64,000 bases of DNA from CAVSUR01 sp052143655 (GTDB lineage Bacteria > Actinomycetota > Actinomycetes > Streptosporangiales > Streptosporangiaceae). Both the position numbers and the translations under genes were made by a program. The notes beneath the pieces were generated by a model that was not told where the DNA came from, made no database searches, and saw only the letters and a program-made list of their open reading frames with translations. The DNA is taken from assembly GCA_052143655.1 (NCBI GenBank), contig JBKQSL010000149.1, positions 1 to 64,000 on the forward strand. Reading direction: 5' to 3'. Position 1 is the first letter of the stretch. Each line of letters begins with the position of its first letter. Below are positions 16,360-25,403 of the stretch, piece after piece.

Positions 16360-18450
16360 GTGGCACCGCTTCTCGAGATAGACAACCTGCACACCCAGAT
16401 CCGCCTGAAAGAAGGCGTCGTGCGGGCCGTGGACGGCGTGACCCTGCACATCGACCAGGGTGAGACGCTCGGCATCGTCGGCGAGTCCGGCTGCGGCAAG
16501 ACCATGACCGCGCTGTCGGTGATGAACCTGCTGCCAGTGGGCGGCCATATCACCGAGGGCAGCATCCGGCTGGGCGACACCGAGATCAGCAAGCTCAATG
16601 AAGAGCAGATGCGCAAGGTCCGCGGCAACGACGTCGGGATGATCTTCCAGGACCCGCTGACCTCGCTGAACCCGACGATGACGGTGGGCAAGCAGATCGC
16701 CGAGGCGGTCACGCTGCACCGCGAGGTCTCCCGCGAGCAGGCCATGGACCGGGCCGTCGAGGTGCTCGACCTGGTCGGCCTGCCGCGGGCCCGGGAGCGC
16801 GTCAAGGAGTACCCGCACCAGTTCTCCGGCGGCATGCGCCAGCGGGTCATGATCGCGATGGCGCTGGCCTGCGAGCCGAAGCTGCTGATCGCCGACGAGC
16901 CGACCACGGCGCTGGACGTCACCATCCAGAAGCAGATCCTGGAGCTGATCGACGGCCTGCGGCTGCGGCTGGGCATGTCGGTGATGATGGTCACCCACGA
17001 CCTCGGCGTTATCGCGGGCCGGGCGGACCGGGTGGCGGTCATGTACGCGGGCAAGGTGGCGGAGACCACCGGCACCTCGACGCTGTTCGCCAACCGGCGC
17101 CATCCCTACACCGAGGCGCTATTCGCCGCTCTGCCGGACAAGGCCGCGGAAACCCGCGAGCGGCTGTACTCGATTCCCGGCCTGCCGCCGGACCTGGTGC
17201 ACCCGCCGACGGGCTGCCGGTTCGCGCCCCGCTGCCGGTATGTCACCGACAAGTGCCGGGCCGAGGAGCCACTGCTGCGCGGCGAGACCCCCGAGCACCA
17301 GTTCGCGTGCTTCCACCCGGTCGGCGAGCCGGAGAAGGGCGGCGTGCCGGCGGTGTCCGCCTCGTCGGCCAAGCGGTCGCCGCAGGCGTACTCGGCCAAC
17401 GGCAGTGCGACCAGCACTGAGCGGCTGCTGGTGGTCCAGAACCTGGTCAAGGACTTCCCGGTCACCAGCGGCGCGGTGCTGCAGCGGCGCGTCGGCTGGC
17501 TGTCGGCCGTCGCCGATGTGAGCTTCAGCATCGCCCGCGGCCAGACCTTCGGCCTGGTGGGCGAGTCCGGTTGCGGCAAGACCACGATCGGCCGGATGAT
17601 AGTCGGGCTGGAGAAGCCGACCAGCGGCAGCATCGTGATCGAGGGCATCGACCTGGCCAAGATGAGCGCCCGGGCCTACCGGCGGCAGCGCCGCAGGGTG
17701 CAGTTCATGTTCCAGGACTCCTACGCCTCGCTCGACCCGCGGATGCGTGCCGGGGCGATCCTGCGGGAGCCGCTATCCGTGCAGCACATCGGCTCGCGCC
17801 ACGAGCAGGACCAGAAGGTGGCAGAGATGCTCGACCACGTCGGGCTGCCGCGGTCCTCCGTCGAGCGGTACCCGCATGAGTTCTCCGGCGGCCAGCGGCA
17901 GCGGCTCGGGTTCGCCCGCGCCCTGATCCTCTCGCCCGATCTGATCGTGGCCGACGAGCCAGTGTCAGCGCTGGATGTGTCGATCCAGGCCCAGGTGCTC
18001 AACCTGATGCGGGAACTGCAGAGCGAGCTCGGCCTGACGTACATGTTCATCTCGCACGACCTGGCCGTGGTCCGGTACCTGTCCAGCCAGATCGGCGTCA
18101 TGTACCTGGGCAAGCTCGTTGAGGTCGGTCCTGCGGACGAGGTCTACCTCACCCCAGCCCACCCCTACACCCGGGGCCTGATCGACTCCGCGCCAGTCGC
18201 GGACCCGGAGGCGGAGAAGGCCAAGGTGAAGGCCGGCATCCGCGGCGAGCTGCCGAGCGCCATCCACCCGCCGTCCGGCTGCCGGTTCCGCACTCGCTGC
18301 CCGCTGGCGGAGGACATCTGCGCTGAAGTGGAGCCCGGGCTGAGCCAGTTCAGCCCGGCCGGTCACATGGCCGCCTGCCACTTCCCGCTGCAGCAGCCGA
18401 TCGGCGCCGATGCCGGAACCGGTGCGGCCGCCCAGGCCCCGCTGGCCTAG
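16360..18450 (+). CDS. Fused dual ATPase (DppD-DppF) of peptide ABC transporter
   Basis: 696 residues combining the two ATP-binding subunits that are separate proteins in most Opp systems. Half 1 (about 1-330): Walker A GESGCGKT, signature FSGGMRQR, Walker B LLIADEPTTALD, and the Opp-type Cys cluster 'GCRFAPRCRYVTDKC'. Half 2 (about 350-690): Walker A GESGCGKT, FSGGQRQR, LIVADEPVSALD and 'GCRFRTRCPLAEDIC'. Both sites look catalytically complete. GTG start with AAAGGAGAG upstream. Transporter 2 at 28286 keeps these halves as separate genes. Confidence 0.92.
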   Translation: MAPLLEIDNLHTQIRLKEGVVRAVDGVTLHIDQGETLGIVGESGCGKTMTALSVMNLLPVGGHITEGSIRLGDTEISKLNEEQMRKVRGNDVGMIFQDPLTSLNPTMTVGKQIAEAVTLHREVSREQAMDRAVEVLDLVGLPRARERVKEYPHQFSGGMRQRVMIAMALACEPKLLIADEPTTALDVTIQKQILELIDGLRLRLGMSVMMVTHDLGVIAGRADRVAVMYAGKVAETTGTSTLFANRRHPYTEALFAALPDKAAETRERLYSIPGLPPDLVHPPTGCRFAPRCRYVTDKCRAEEPLLRGETPEHQFACFHPVGEPEKGGVPAVSASSAKRSPQAYSANGSATSTERLLVVQNLVKDFPVTSGAVLQRRVGWLSAVADVSFSIARGQTFGLVGESGCGKTTIGRMIVGLEKPTSGSIVIEGIDLAKMSARAYRRQRRRVQFMFQDSYASLDPRMRAGAILREPLSVQHIGSRHEQDQKVAEMLDHVGLPRSSVERYPHEFSGGQRQRLGFARALILSPDLIVADEPVSALDVSIQAQVLNLMRELQSELGLTYMFISHDLAVVRYLSSQIGVMYLGKLVEVGPADEVYLTPAHPYTRGLIDSAPVADPEAEKAKVKAGIRGELPSAIHPPSGCRFRTRCPLAEDICAEVEPGLSQFSPAGHMAACHFPLQQPIGADAGTGAAAQAPLA

Positions 18451-18470
18451 GCGGCACCCGGGCAGCTGAG

Positions 18471-18498
18471 GTCAGCGCGGCCCGCCGGCTGCGCTGAC
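18471..18498 (+). terminator. Hairpin after transporter 1 operon
   Basis: 8-bp stem GTCAGCGC / GCGCTGAC around a 12-base loop, 21 bp after the fused-ATPase stop. It would separate the operon from the DUF3090 gene. Confidence 0.45.
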
Positions 18499-18653
18499 GG
18501 CCTGGCCGGGCTGCTGACCGGCCGGGACGCTGCTGGCCGGCGGTCGGCCGTCGGGACCGGCCGGGACGCCGTAGAGTCAGGTGTGGGCCGTGCGCCAGGC
18601 CACGGCCGGCGCCGGGTGCGGATACCAGGACGTGGGCGCGGAAGGATAGGAGC

Positions 18654-19214
18654 ATGCCGGTCTTTTCCTACGACCCACCAGAGCGGTTCATCGCCGGGAC
18701 CGTGGGGCAGCCAGGCGACCGCACCTTCTACCTGCAGGCCAGGGCGGCCGGCCGGATCACCAGCGTGGCGCTGGAGAAGGCGCAGGTCAGCCAGCTGGCC
18801 GAGCGGCTCGATGAGCTGCTGGACGAGATACTGCGCCGTACCGCCGGCGATGCCGAGGTGCCCGCCGCGGCGCCTGCCGGGCTGGCCGACGACGGGCCGC
18901 TGGAGTTGCCGCTGACCGAGGACTTCCGGGTCGGGGCCATCGCCCTTGCCTGGGACCACGACGACGGCCGGGTGATCATCGAGGCGCAGGAAGAGACCGA
19001 GGAGCCGATCGAGCCGCTGGCGGACGACGTGCCCGAGGACGGTCCCGGCGTGCTCCGGGTCCGCATTACCGCGGCCCAGGCCCGCGCGTTCTCCCGGCGG
19101 GCGCTGCGGGTGGTCGGCCAGGGCCGGCCGCCGTGCCCGCTGTGCGGGCTGCCGCTGGACGCGGCCGGCCACGTCTGCCCGCGGCAGAACGGGCACCGGG
19201 TCGCTCATGGCTGA
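18654..19214 (+). CDS. DUF3090 protein
   Basis: 186 residues. 'FSYDPPERFIAGTVGQPGDRTFYLQARA' and 'LEKAQVSQLAERLDELLDEI' are the DUF3090 hallmark. A C-terminal zinc-ribbon-like segment has CPLCGLPLDAAGHVC (three Cys) ahead of NGH. Function unknown; in actinobacteria it is conserved between the histidine phosphatase and the SCO1664-family gene. GGAAGGATAGGAGC precedes the ATG. It overlaps the next gene by 8 bp, so the two are co-translated. Confidence 0.85.
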   Translation: MPVFSYDPPERFIAGTVGQPGDRTFYLQARAAGRITSVALEKAQVSQLAERLDELLDEILRRTAGDAEVPAAAPAGLADDGPLELPLTEDFRVGAIALAWDHDDGRVIIEAQEETEEPIEPLADDVPEDGPGVLRVRITAAQARAFSRRALRVVGQGRPPCPLCGLPLDAAGHVCPRQNGHRVAHG

Positions 19215-19992
19215 GCCCGCTGCCGGCCGGAAGGCCGGGGGCGCCCCGCGGCGGGGCCGGGCCGAGCCCGCCGTGATGGCCGAGAAGACGGCGCTGATGC
19301 TGCTGACCGAAGGCGAGCTGGACGTCGTGGGCCGCCTGGTCGACGCATCGAACACAACGCTGTACTGCACGGTCACGGCCGGCGGCCAGCAGGCCGCGTG
19401 CGTCTACAAGCCGGTTGCAGGCGAGCGGCCGCTGTGGGACTTCCCGGCCGGCTCGCTGGCCGGCCGGGAAGTGGCCGCCTACCAGGTGTCCCGGGCGGCA
19501 GGCTGGGACGTGGCGCCGCCGACCGTGTTCCGGGACGGCCCGTTCGGGCCGGGCATGTGCCAGCTGTGGATCGACACCGACGAGCGGGTGGACCTGCTGG
19601 CCCTGGCCCGGCGGACCGACCACCAGGGGCTGCGCGAGATGGCAGTCTTCGACGCAGTCGTGAACAACGCCGACCGCAAGATCGGTCACCTGCTGCCCGC
19701 GCCCGGCGGCCACCTGTACGGCTGCGACCACGGTGTCTGCTTCGGCGAGGAGTACAAGCTGCGCACGGTGCTGTGGCAGTGGCGCGGCACCCGGCTGACC
19801 AAGCAGTCCGTCAGCGCGCTGACCACGCTGCAGGACAGCTTGGACAACGGCGGGCTCGCGGCCGAGCTGGGCCAGTGGCTCTCCCCGGAGGAAGTCACGG
19901 CCACCCGGCAGCGGATCGGCACGCTGCTGATGCACCGGGTGCACCCCTACCCGCCCGAAGACTGGCCCGCCGTCCCCTGGCCGCCGATTTAA
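19207..19992 (+). CDS. SCO1664 family protein (PI3/4-kinase-like fold)
   Basis: 261 residues. 'LLTEGELDVVGRLVDASNTTLYCTV', 'CVYKPVAGERPLWDFPAGSLAGREVAAY', 'VFDAVVNNADRKIGHLL' and 'GCDHGVCF' place it in the SCO1664/TIGR03843 family, remotely related to phosphatidylinositol 3/4-kinases. The conserved Lys, 'NNADRK' and 'DHG' would be the nucleotide and metal ligands. Substrate unknown. The overlapping start with DUF3090 and the shared context with the phosphatase at 11440 suggest one small-molecule phosphorylation module. Confidence 0.8.
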   Translation: MAEPAAGRKAGGAPRRGRAEPAVMAEKTALMLLTEGELDVVGRLVDASNTTLYCTVTAGGQQAACVYKPVAGERPLWDFPAGSLAGREVAAYQVSRAAGWDVAPPTVFRDGPFGPGMCQLWIDTDERVDLLALARRTDHQGLREMAVFDAVVNNADRKIGHLLPAPGGHLYGCDHGVCFGEEYKLRTVLWQWRGTRLTKQSVSALTTLQDSLDNGGLAAELGQWLSPEEVTATRQRIGTLLMHRVHPYPPEDWPAVPWPPI

Positions 19993-19993
19993 C

Positions 19994-20012
19994 CCGGGGG
20001 CCGAGCCCCCGG
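19994..20012 (+). terminator. Terminator-like hairpin after SCO1664-family gene
   Basis: 8-bp stem CCGGGGGC / GCCCCCGG with a CGA loop, starting two bases after the TAA stop. Confidence 0.55.
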
Positions 20013-20077
20013 AGCCCCCCGAACACCGCTGGCCGTTTGCGCGGCACTGACCCGGGGCTCACACCCTGGGCTCTGCA

Positions 20078-20113
20078 GCCGATCCTTCGGGCCCGGCGGG
20101 CCCTCGGATCGGC
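20078..20113. terminator. Hairpin A of a related intergenic pair
   Basis: Arms GCCGATCC / GGATCGGC enclose TTC-GGGCCC-GGC-GGGCCC-TC, whose GGGCCC blocks also pair. Lies between convergent genes. The core is shared with hairpin B at 20129. Confidence 0.6.
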
Positions 20114-20128
20114 CTTCCGAAGATTTGG

Positions 20129-20167
20129 GACCGCTCGCTCGGGTCCGGCGGGCCCTCGCGAGCGGTC
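20129..20167. terminator. Hairpin B, overlapping the PAC2 stop
   Basis: Arms GACCGCTCGC / GCGAGCGGTC enclose TC-GGGTCC-GGC-GGGCCC-TC. The inner stem pairs with one G-T. The arms differ from hairpin A yet remain perfectly complementary. The last bases include two of the PAC2 gene's stop codon. Confidence 0.6.
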
Positions 20168-21059
20168 AGCGGTCGTGGCCGCGGCGGCGGAGGTAGCGCT
20201 CGAACTCGCGGGCTATCGCGTCTCCGCTGGCTTCGGGCAGGTCGGTGGCGTCCTTGGCTTCCTCCAGGGTCCGCACATACTCGGCGACCTCGGAGTCCTG
20301 CTCGGCCAGCTCGTCCACGCCGCGCTCCCAGGCGCGCGCCTCTTCGGGCAGATCACCTAGCGGCAGCGGGATGTCCAGGATGTCCTCGACGCCGCGCAGC
20401 AGCGCGAGCGTCGCCTTCGGGCTCGGCGGCTGCGCCACGTAGTGCGGCACCGCGGCCCACAGCGACACGGCCGGGATGCCCGCCCCGGCGCAGGCCTGCT
20501 GCAGCACGCCCACGATCCCGGTCGGTCCCTTGTAGTCGACCGGCTCGACGTGCAGCCGGGCGGCCAGCGCCGCATCGGAGGCCGCCGCGGTAACCGGTAC
20601 CGGCCGGGTGTGCGGCGAATCCGCGAGCAGAGCGCCCAGCAGCACCACCAGCTCGACGCCGAGTTCGCCGAACGCGGTCAGCAGCTCGGCCGCGAACCCG
20701 CGCCAGCGCATGTTCGGCTCGATGCCATGCACGAGGATCAGGTCCCGGTCGGCCTGCCGGGGCCGGACTGTCGTCAGCCGGGTCGTGGGCCACACCAGGC
20801 GGCCGGTCTTACCGTCGGCGACCTCCATCATCGGCCGCGTGACCTGGAAGTCGTAGAAGTCCTCGGGGTCGATCTCGCCGACCGCGGCGCAGTCCCAGGA
20901 GTCGCCCAGGTGAGCCATCGCGCCGCTGGCCGCCTCGCCGGCGTCGTTCCACCCCTCGAACGCGGCAACCAGCGCCGGCGCATTGAGCTTGCCGATGTCC
21001 TCGAGCTCGATTGTCCGGCACCTCCTCCCGCGCTCGGCGTGACCCGGCGACGGGTCCAC
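20166..21059 (-). CDS. PAC2 family protein
   Basis: Up to 297 residues. The proteasome-assembly-chaperone-2 fold is indicated by 'LNAPALVAAFEGWNDAGEAASGAMAHLG', 'ILVHGIEPNMRWRGFA', 'LLADSPHTRPVPV' and 'VSLWAAVPHYVAQPPSPKATLALLRGVE'. Actinobacterial PAC2 proteins are conserved but of uncertain role; a link to the proteasome encoded at 36-48 kb is only suggestive. The start is a problem. The best Shine-Dalgarno (GGAGGAGG, 21028-21021) sits before ACA-ATC-GAG, where relatives begin 'MIELE'. The given GTG at 21059 has no ribosome site and adds about 17 atypical residues. A non-canonical ATC start at 21011 is possible. Confidence 0.78.
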   Translation of the reverse strand: MDPSPGHAERGRRCRTIELEDIGKLNAPALVAAFEGWNDAGEAASGAMAHLGDSWDCAAVGEIDPEDFYDFQVTRPMMEVADGKTGRLVWPTTRLTTVRPRQADRDLILVHGIEPNMRWRGFAAELLTAFGELGVELVVLLGALLADSPHTRPVPVTAAASDAALAARLHVEPVDYKGPTGIVGVLQQACAGAGIPAVSLWAAVPHYVAQPPSPKATLALLRGVEDILDIPLPLGDLPEEARAWERGVDELAEQDSEVAEYVRTLEEAKDATDLPEASGDAIAREFERYLRRRGHDR

Positions 21060-21112
21060 ACTACGTGCCGGCGGCCGGTCACGTGATTCGCGGCCTCTAG
21101 GATAGAACCATC

Positions 21113-24100
21113 ATGTCGCAGTCCACGCCTGCCCGGTCGCCCGGCGCCCACCCTGCTGACGCCCCGTCGGCCCCGGCCCCGTCCCTGGCTGATCCCGCCG
21201 CTGCGGCACGCATCGCTGCCGCGCCGGGGCTGCGCTCTGCGCTGGCCCGGCGGCTGGTCATCGCCGACGGTGCGATGGGGTCGATGCTCCAGGTCAGCCC
21301 GCTGACGCTGGACGACTTCGCCGGTCACGAGGGCTGCAACGAGATCCTCAACGTGACCCGGCCGGACATCGTCACGGCCATCCACCACAGCTACCTGGCC
21401 GTCGGTGTGGACTGCGTCACCACTAACACTTTCGGCGCCAATCTCGGCAACCTCGGCGAGTACGGCATCGCCAGCCGGATCGCCGAGCTGGCCGAGGCGG
21501 GCGCCCGGCTGGCCCGCCAGGCCGCGGACGCGCACGCCACGCAGGACCTGCCGCGGTGGGTGCTGGGCTCGATCGGCCCGGGCACCCAGCTGCCCACCCT
21601 CGGCCACGTCACGTTCGCGGCGCTGCGTGACAGCTACGCCGACTGCGCGGCCGCGCTGCTGCGCGGCGGCGCCGACGCCCTGATAGTGGAAACCTGCCAG
21701 GACATGCTGCAGGCCAAGGCCGCCGTGGTCGGCTGCCGCCGGGCCATTGCGGCCGCGGGTGCTGACGTGCCGCTGATCGTCAGCGTGACGATCGAGACCA
21801 CCGGCGCGATGCTGCTCGGCACCGAGATCGGCGCCGCGCTGACCACGCTGGAGCCGCTGGGCATCGACCTGATCGGGCTGAACTGCGCGACCGGTCCCGC
21901 GGAGATGAGTGAGCACCTGCGCTACCTGGCCGCGCACGCCCGGGTGCCGCTGTCGTGCATGCCCAACGCCGGCCTGCCCGAGCTGACCAGCGACGGCGCC
22001 TACTACCCGGTGACGCCGGCGGAGCTGGCCGACGCGCACGAGCAGTTCGCTGCCGAGTTCGGCCTGGCGCTGGCCGGCGGCTGCTGCGGTACGACGCCCG
22101 AGCACATGGCGGCGGTGGTGGCCCGGCTGCACGGCCGGCCGCTGCGCCCGCACCGGGCCCGGCCGGAGGCCGGCGTGTCGTCGCTCTACCAGCACGTGCC
22201 GTTCCGGCAGGACACCGCGTTCCTGGCGATCGGCGAGCGCACCAACGCCAACGGGTCCAAGGCGTTCCGCGAGGCGATGCTGGACGGCCGTTACGACGAC
22301 TGCGTGGAGATCGCCCGCGCCCAGACCAGGGACGGCGCGCACCTGCTCGACGTGTGCGTGGACTACGTCGGCCGGGACGGCCCCGCCGACATGGCCCAGG
22401 TCGTCGGCCGGCTGGCCACCGCGGCGACGCTGCCGCTGGTGCTGGATTCCACCGAGCCCGCGGTCATCGAGGCAGGCCTGGAGCTGCTGGGCGGCCGGGC
22501 CGTGGTCAACTCGGTGAACTACGAGGACGGCGACGGCCCGCAGTCCCGGAACGCCCGGCTGATGCCGGTCGTGCGCGAGCACGGCGCGGCGGTGATCGCG
22601 CTGACCATCGACGAGGAGGGCCAGGCCCGCACCGCCGAGCGCAAGGTGGCCGTGGCCAGCCGGCTGATCGAGGACCTGACCGGGAACTGGGGGATGCGCC
22701 CGGCCGACATCATCATGGACTGCCTGACCTTCCCGATCGCCACCGGCCAGGAGGAGACCCGGCGCGACGGCCTGGAGACCATCGAGGCGATCCGCGAGCT
22801 GAAGCGGCGCTATCCCGACGTGCAGACCACCCTGGGCGTCTCCAACGTCTCCTTCGGCCTGAACCCCGCCGCCCGGGCCGTGCTGAACTCGGTGTTCCTG
22901 GCCGAGTGCGTCCGCGCCGGGCTGGACTCGGCCATCGTGCACGCGGCCCGGATCATGCCCATCGCCCGTATCGGCCAGGACCAGCTGGAAACCGCGCTGG
23001 ACCTGATCTACGACCGGCGGCGGCCCGGCTACGATCCGCTGCAGCGGCTGCTGGAGCTGTTCGCCGGGGTAGACGCCGCCTCGGTGCGGGCCAGCCGGGC
23101 GGCCGAGCTGGCCGGGCTGCCGCTGTGGGAGCGGCTCAAGCGCCGGATCATCGACGGCGAGCGGGTCGGCCTGGAGGCCGACCTGGACGAGGCACTGGCC
23201 CGGCGGCCCGCCCTGGAGATCGTCAACGACGTGCTGCTGGACGGCATGAAGACGGTCGGCGAGCTGTTCGGCTCGGGCCAGATGCAGCTGCCGTTCGTGC
23301 TGACCTCCGCCGAGGTCATGAAGGCCGCGGTCGCCTACCTGGAGCCGCACATGGAGCGCTCCGGCCAGCGCGGCAAGGGCCGGATCGTGCTCGCCACGGT
23401 GAAGGGCGACGTGCACGACATCGGCAAGAACCTGGTCGACATCATCTTGTCGAACAACGGCTACGACGTGGTCAACATCGGCATCAAGCAGCCGGTCTCG
23501 GCGATCCTGGATGCGGCGGCCGAGCACGACGCCGACGTCATCGGGATGTCCGGGCTGCTGGTGAAGTCCACCGTGGTCATGCGGGACAACCTGGCCGAGC
23601 TGAACTCCCGGCAGCTGTCGGGCCGCTGGCCGGTGCTGCTGGGCGGCGCGGCGCTGACTCGGGCGTACGTGGAAACTGACCTGGCCGACCTGTTCGAGGG
23701 CGAGGTCCGCTACGCGCGGGATGCGTTCGAGGGCCTGCGGCTGATGGACGCGTTCATGGCGGTCAAGCACGGCGAGGACGGCGCGCAGCTGCCACCGCTG
23801 CGGCCGCGGCGGGTCCGGGCCGAGCCCGCCCGCGCGGCCGAGGCGCCGGCCGCAGGCACGCCGGCCCGGTCCGACGTCTCCGCCAGCGTGCCGGTGCCGC
23901 AGCCGCCGTTCTGGGGCAGCCGGGTGGTCCGCGGCATCCCGCTGGCGGACTACGCCAGCTACCTGGACGAGCGGGCGCTGTTCATCGGGCAGTGGGGACT
24001 CAAGCCGGGCCGCGGTCCGGACGGGCTGTCCCACCAGGAACTGGCGGAGACCCAGGGACGGCCCCGGCTGCGGATGTGGCTGGAGCGGGGGCAGACCGCC

Positions 24101-24685
24101 GGGCTGCTGCAGGCGGCGCTGGTGTACGGGTTCTTCCCGTGCGTCAGCGAGGGCGATGACCTGATCATCCTGGACGCGGGCGGCGCCGAGCGGGAACGCT
24201 TCCGCTTCCCCCGGCAGCACCGTGACCGGCGGCTGTGCCTGGCGGATTACTTCCGGCCCCGGTCGTCCGGCGAGACCGATGTCGTGGCCCTGCAGCTGGT
24301 GACCATGGGCGGGCGGATCAGCGAGGCTACCGGCGAGCTGTTCGCCAAGAACGCCTACCGCGACTACCTCGAACTGCACGGCCTGTCGGTCCAGCTCGCC
24401 GAGGCGCTGGCCGAGTACTGGCACGCGCGGGTCCGGGCCGAGCTCGGCATCAGCGCCGCCGACCCGGCCGACATCGACGGCATCCTGCGGGTCGGCTACC
24501 AGGGCTGCCGGTACTCGTTCGGCTATCCAGCCTGCCCGGACCTGGAGGACCGGGCGAAGGTGGTGCGGCTGCTGGACCCGGACCGGATCGGGGTGAGCCT
24601 GTCCGAGGAGTTCCAGCTGGCGCCGGAGCAGTCCACGGACGCGCTGATCGCGCACCACCCGGAAGCTAAGTACTTCAGCGCCTGA
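21113..24685 (+). CDS. metH: Cobalamin-dependent methionine synthase
   Basis: Transfers methyl from 5-methyltetrahydrofolate to homocysteine through methylcobalamin. All four modules are present in 1190 residues: homocysteine domain (about 30-345, zinc Cys in LNCATGP and Cys324-Cys325 in GGCCGTTPE); folate domain (about 360-630, 'AIGERTNANGSKAF'); cap and B12 domains (about 640-890, GDVHDIGKN with His768 as lower cobalt ligand, then SGLLVKST); and the AdoMet reactivation domain (about 925-1190, with RxGYxxCRYSFGYPACPDLED). No cobalamin riboswitch fits the about 50-bp leader. The next gene starts one base after the stop. Confidence 0.96.
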   Translation: MSQSTPARSPGAHPADAPSAPAPSLADPAAAARIAAAPGLRSALARRLVIADGAMGSMLQVSPLTLDDFAGHEGCNEILNVTRPDIVTAIHHSYLAVGVDCVTTNTFGANLGNLGEYGIASRIAELAEAGARLARQAADAHATQDLPRWVLGSIGPGTQLPTLGHVTFAALRDSYADCAAALLRGGADALIVETCQDMLQAKAAVVGCRRAIAAAGADVPLIVSVTIETTGAMLLGTEIGAALTTLEPLGIDLIGLNCATGPAEMSEHLRYLAAHARVPLSCMPNAGLPELTSDGAYYPVTPAELADAHEQFAAEFGLALAGGCCGTTPEHMAAVVARLHGRPLRPHRARPEAGVSSLYQHVPFRQDTAFLAIGERTNANGSKAFREAMLDGRYDDCVEIARAQTRDGAHLLDVCVDYVGRDGPADMAQVVGRLATAATLPLVLDSTEPAVIEAGLELLGGRAVVNSVNYEDGDGPQSRNARLMPVVREHGAAVIALTIDEEGQARTAERKVAVASRLIEDLTGNWGMRPADIIMDCLTFPIATGQEETRRDGLETIEAIRELKRRYPDVQTTLGVSNVSFGLNPAARAVLNSVFLAECVRAGLDSAIVHAARIMPIARIGQDQLETALDLIYDRRRPGYDPLQRLLELFAGVDAASVRASRAAELAGLPLWERLKRRIIDGERVGLEADLDEALARRPALEIVNDVLLDGMKTVGELFGSGQMQLPFVLTSAEVMKAAVAYLEPHMERSGQRGKGRIVLATVKGDVHDIGKNLVDIILSNNGYDVVNIGIKQPVSAILDAAAEHDADVIGMSGLLVKSTVVMRDNLAELNSRQLSGRWPVLLGGAALTRAYVETDLADLFEGEVRYARDAFEGLRLMDAFMAVKHGEDGAQLPPLRPRRVRAEPARAAEAPAAGTPARSDVSASVPVPQPPFWGSRVVRGIPLADYASYLDERALFIGQWGLKPGRGPDGLSHQELAETQGRPRLRMWLERGQTAGLLQAALVYGFFPCVSEGDDLIILDAGGAERERFRFPRQHRDRRLCLADYFRPRSSGETDVVALQLVTMGGRISEATGELFAKNAYRDYLELHGLSVQLAEALAEYWHARVRAELGISAADPADIDGILRVGYQGCRYSFGYPACPDLEDRAKVVRLLDPDRIGVSLSEEFQLAPEQSTDALIAHHPEAKYFSA

Positions 24686-24686
24686 G

Positions 24687-25403
24687 ATGCCGCCGCGAAC
24701 TGAGCCAGCGCAGTCCGCCGGGCCTGCCGCCGGTGCGGAGCCCGGGCTGGCGGCCGTCCTGTTCGACATGGACGGGCTGCTGGTCGACACCGAGCCGCTG
24801 TGGTACGAGGTCGAGTGCGCGGTCATGGACCGGCTGGGCGGGCAGTGGACCGAGGCCGACCAGCAGGCGCTGGTCGGCGGCTCGCTGCCGCGCAGCGTGG
24901 TGTACCTGTTGCAGCGGGCGGCGCAGCCCGCCCGCCCGGCCGACGTGGCCCGCTGGCTGGTCGACGGGATGGCTGGCCTGCTGAGCACGCGGACGGTGCC
25001 GATGCTGCCGGGAGCCGCCGAACTGCTGGCCGAGGTGGCCGGGTCCGGCCTGCCCTATGCCCTGGTGACCTCCTCGGAGCGGAAGATCATGGAGGCGGTG
25101 CTCGGCCGGATCGGAGCCTGGTTCCCGGTCACTGTCTGCGGTGACGACGTGCGCCAGTCCAAGCCCGATCCCGAGCCGTACCTGCTGGCGGCGGCCCGGC
25201 TGGGGGTTGATCCGCGGCGGTGCGTGGCGCTGGAGGACTCGCCGAACGGCGTGGCCGCCGCCGAGGCCGCCGGGTGTCACCTGATCGCCGTGCCCAGCCT
25301 GGCCCCGGTCGAGCCGCAGCCGGACCGGGTCATCGAGGCGTCGCTGGGCCAGGTGAGCCTGGCCCGGCTGCGCGCCCTGGCCGATGGCGCCCCGCCCCGC
25401 TGA
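24687..25403 (+). CDS. HAD superfamily phosphatase, subfamily IA
   Basis: 238 residues. Motif I FDMDGLLVDT (nucleophile Asp27, acid/base Asp29), motif II 'LVTSSE', Lys in 'QSKPDPEPYLLAA' and motif IV 'ALEDSPNGVAAAEAAG'. This beta-phosphoglucomutase-like group removes phosphate from sugars or other small metabolites; the substrate is unknown. One base separates it from metH, so co-transcription is very likely, as in other actinomycetes. A tandem repeat starts at its stop codon. Confidence 0.87.
   Translation: MPPRTEPAQSAGPAAGAEPGLAAVLFDMDGLLVDTEPLWYEVECAVMDRLGGQWTEADQQALVGGSLPRSVVYLLQRAAQPARPADVARWLVDGMAGLLSTRTVPMLPGAAELLAEVAGSGLPYALVTSSERKIMEAVLGRIGAWFPVTVCGDDVRQSKPDPEPYLLAAARLGVDPRRCVALEDSPNGVAAAEAAGCHLIAVPSLAPVEPQPDRVIEASLGQVSLARLRALADGAPPR

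Noticed and set aside
21060..21112. Cobalamin riboswitch upstream of metH
   Set aside because: The gap to the divergent PAC2 gene is only about 50 bp, far too short, and no B12-box-like sequence is visible.
20828..24988. Very long open frame antisense to metH
   Set aside because: Its composition (Arg/Gln/His/Gly-rich) is the usual mirror of a high-GC gene in the opposite frame; metH on the plus strand has all family motifs.
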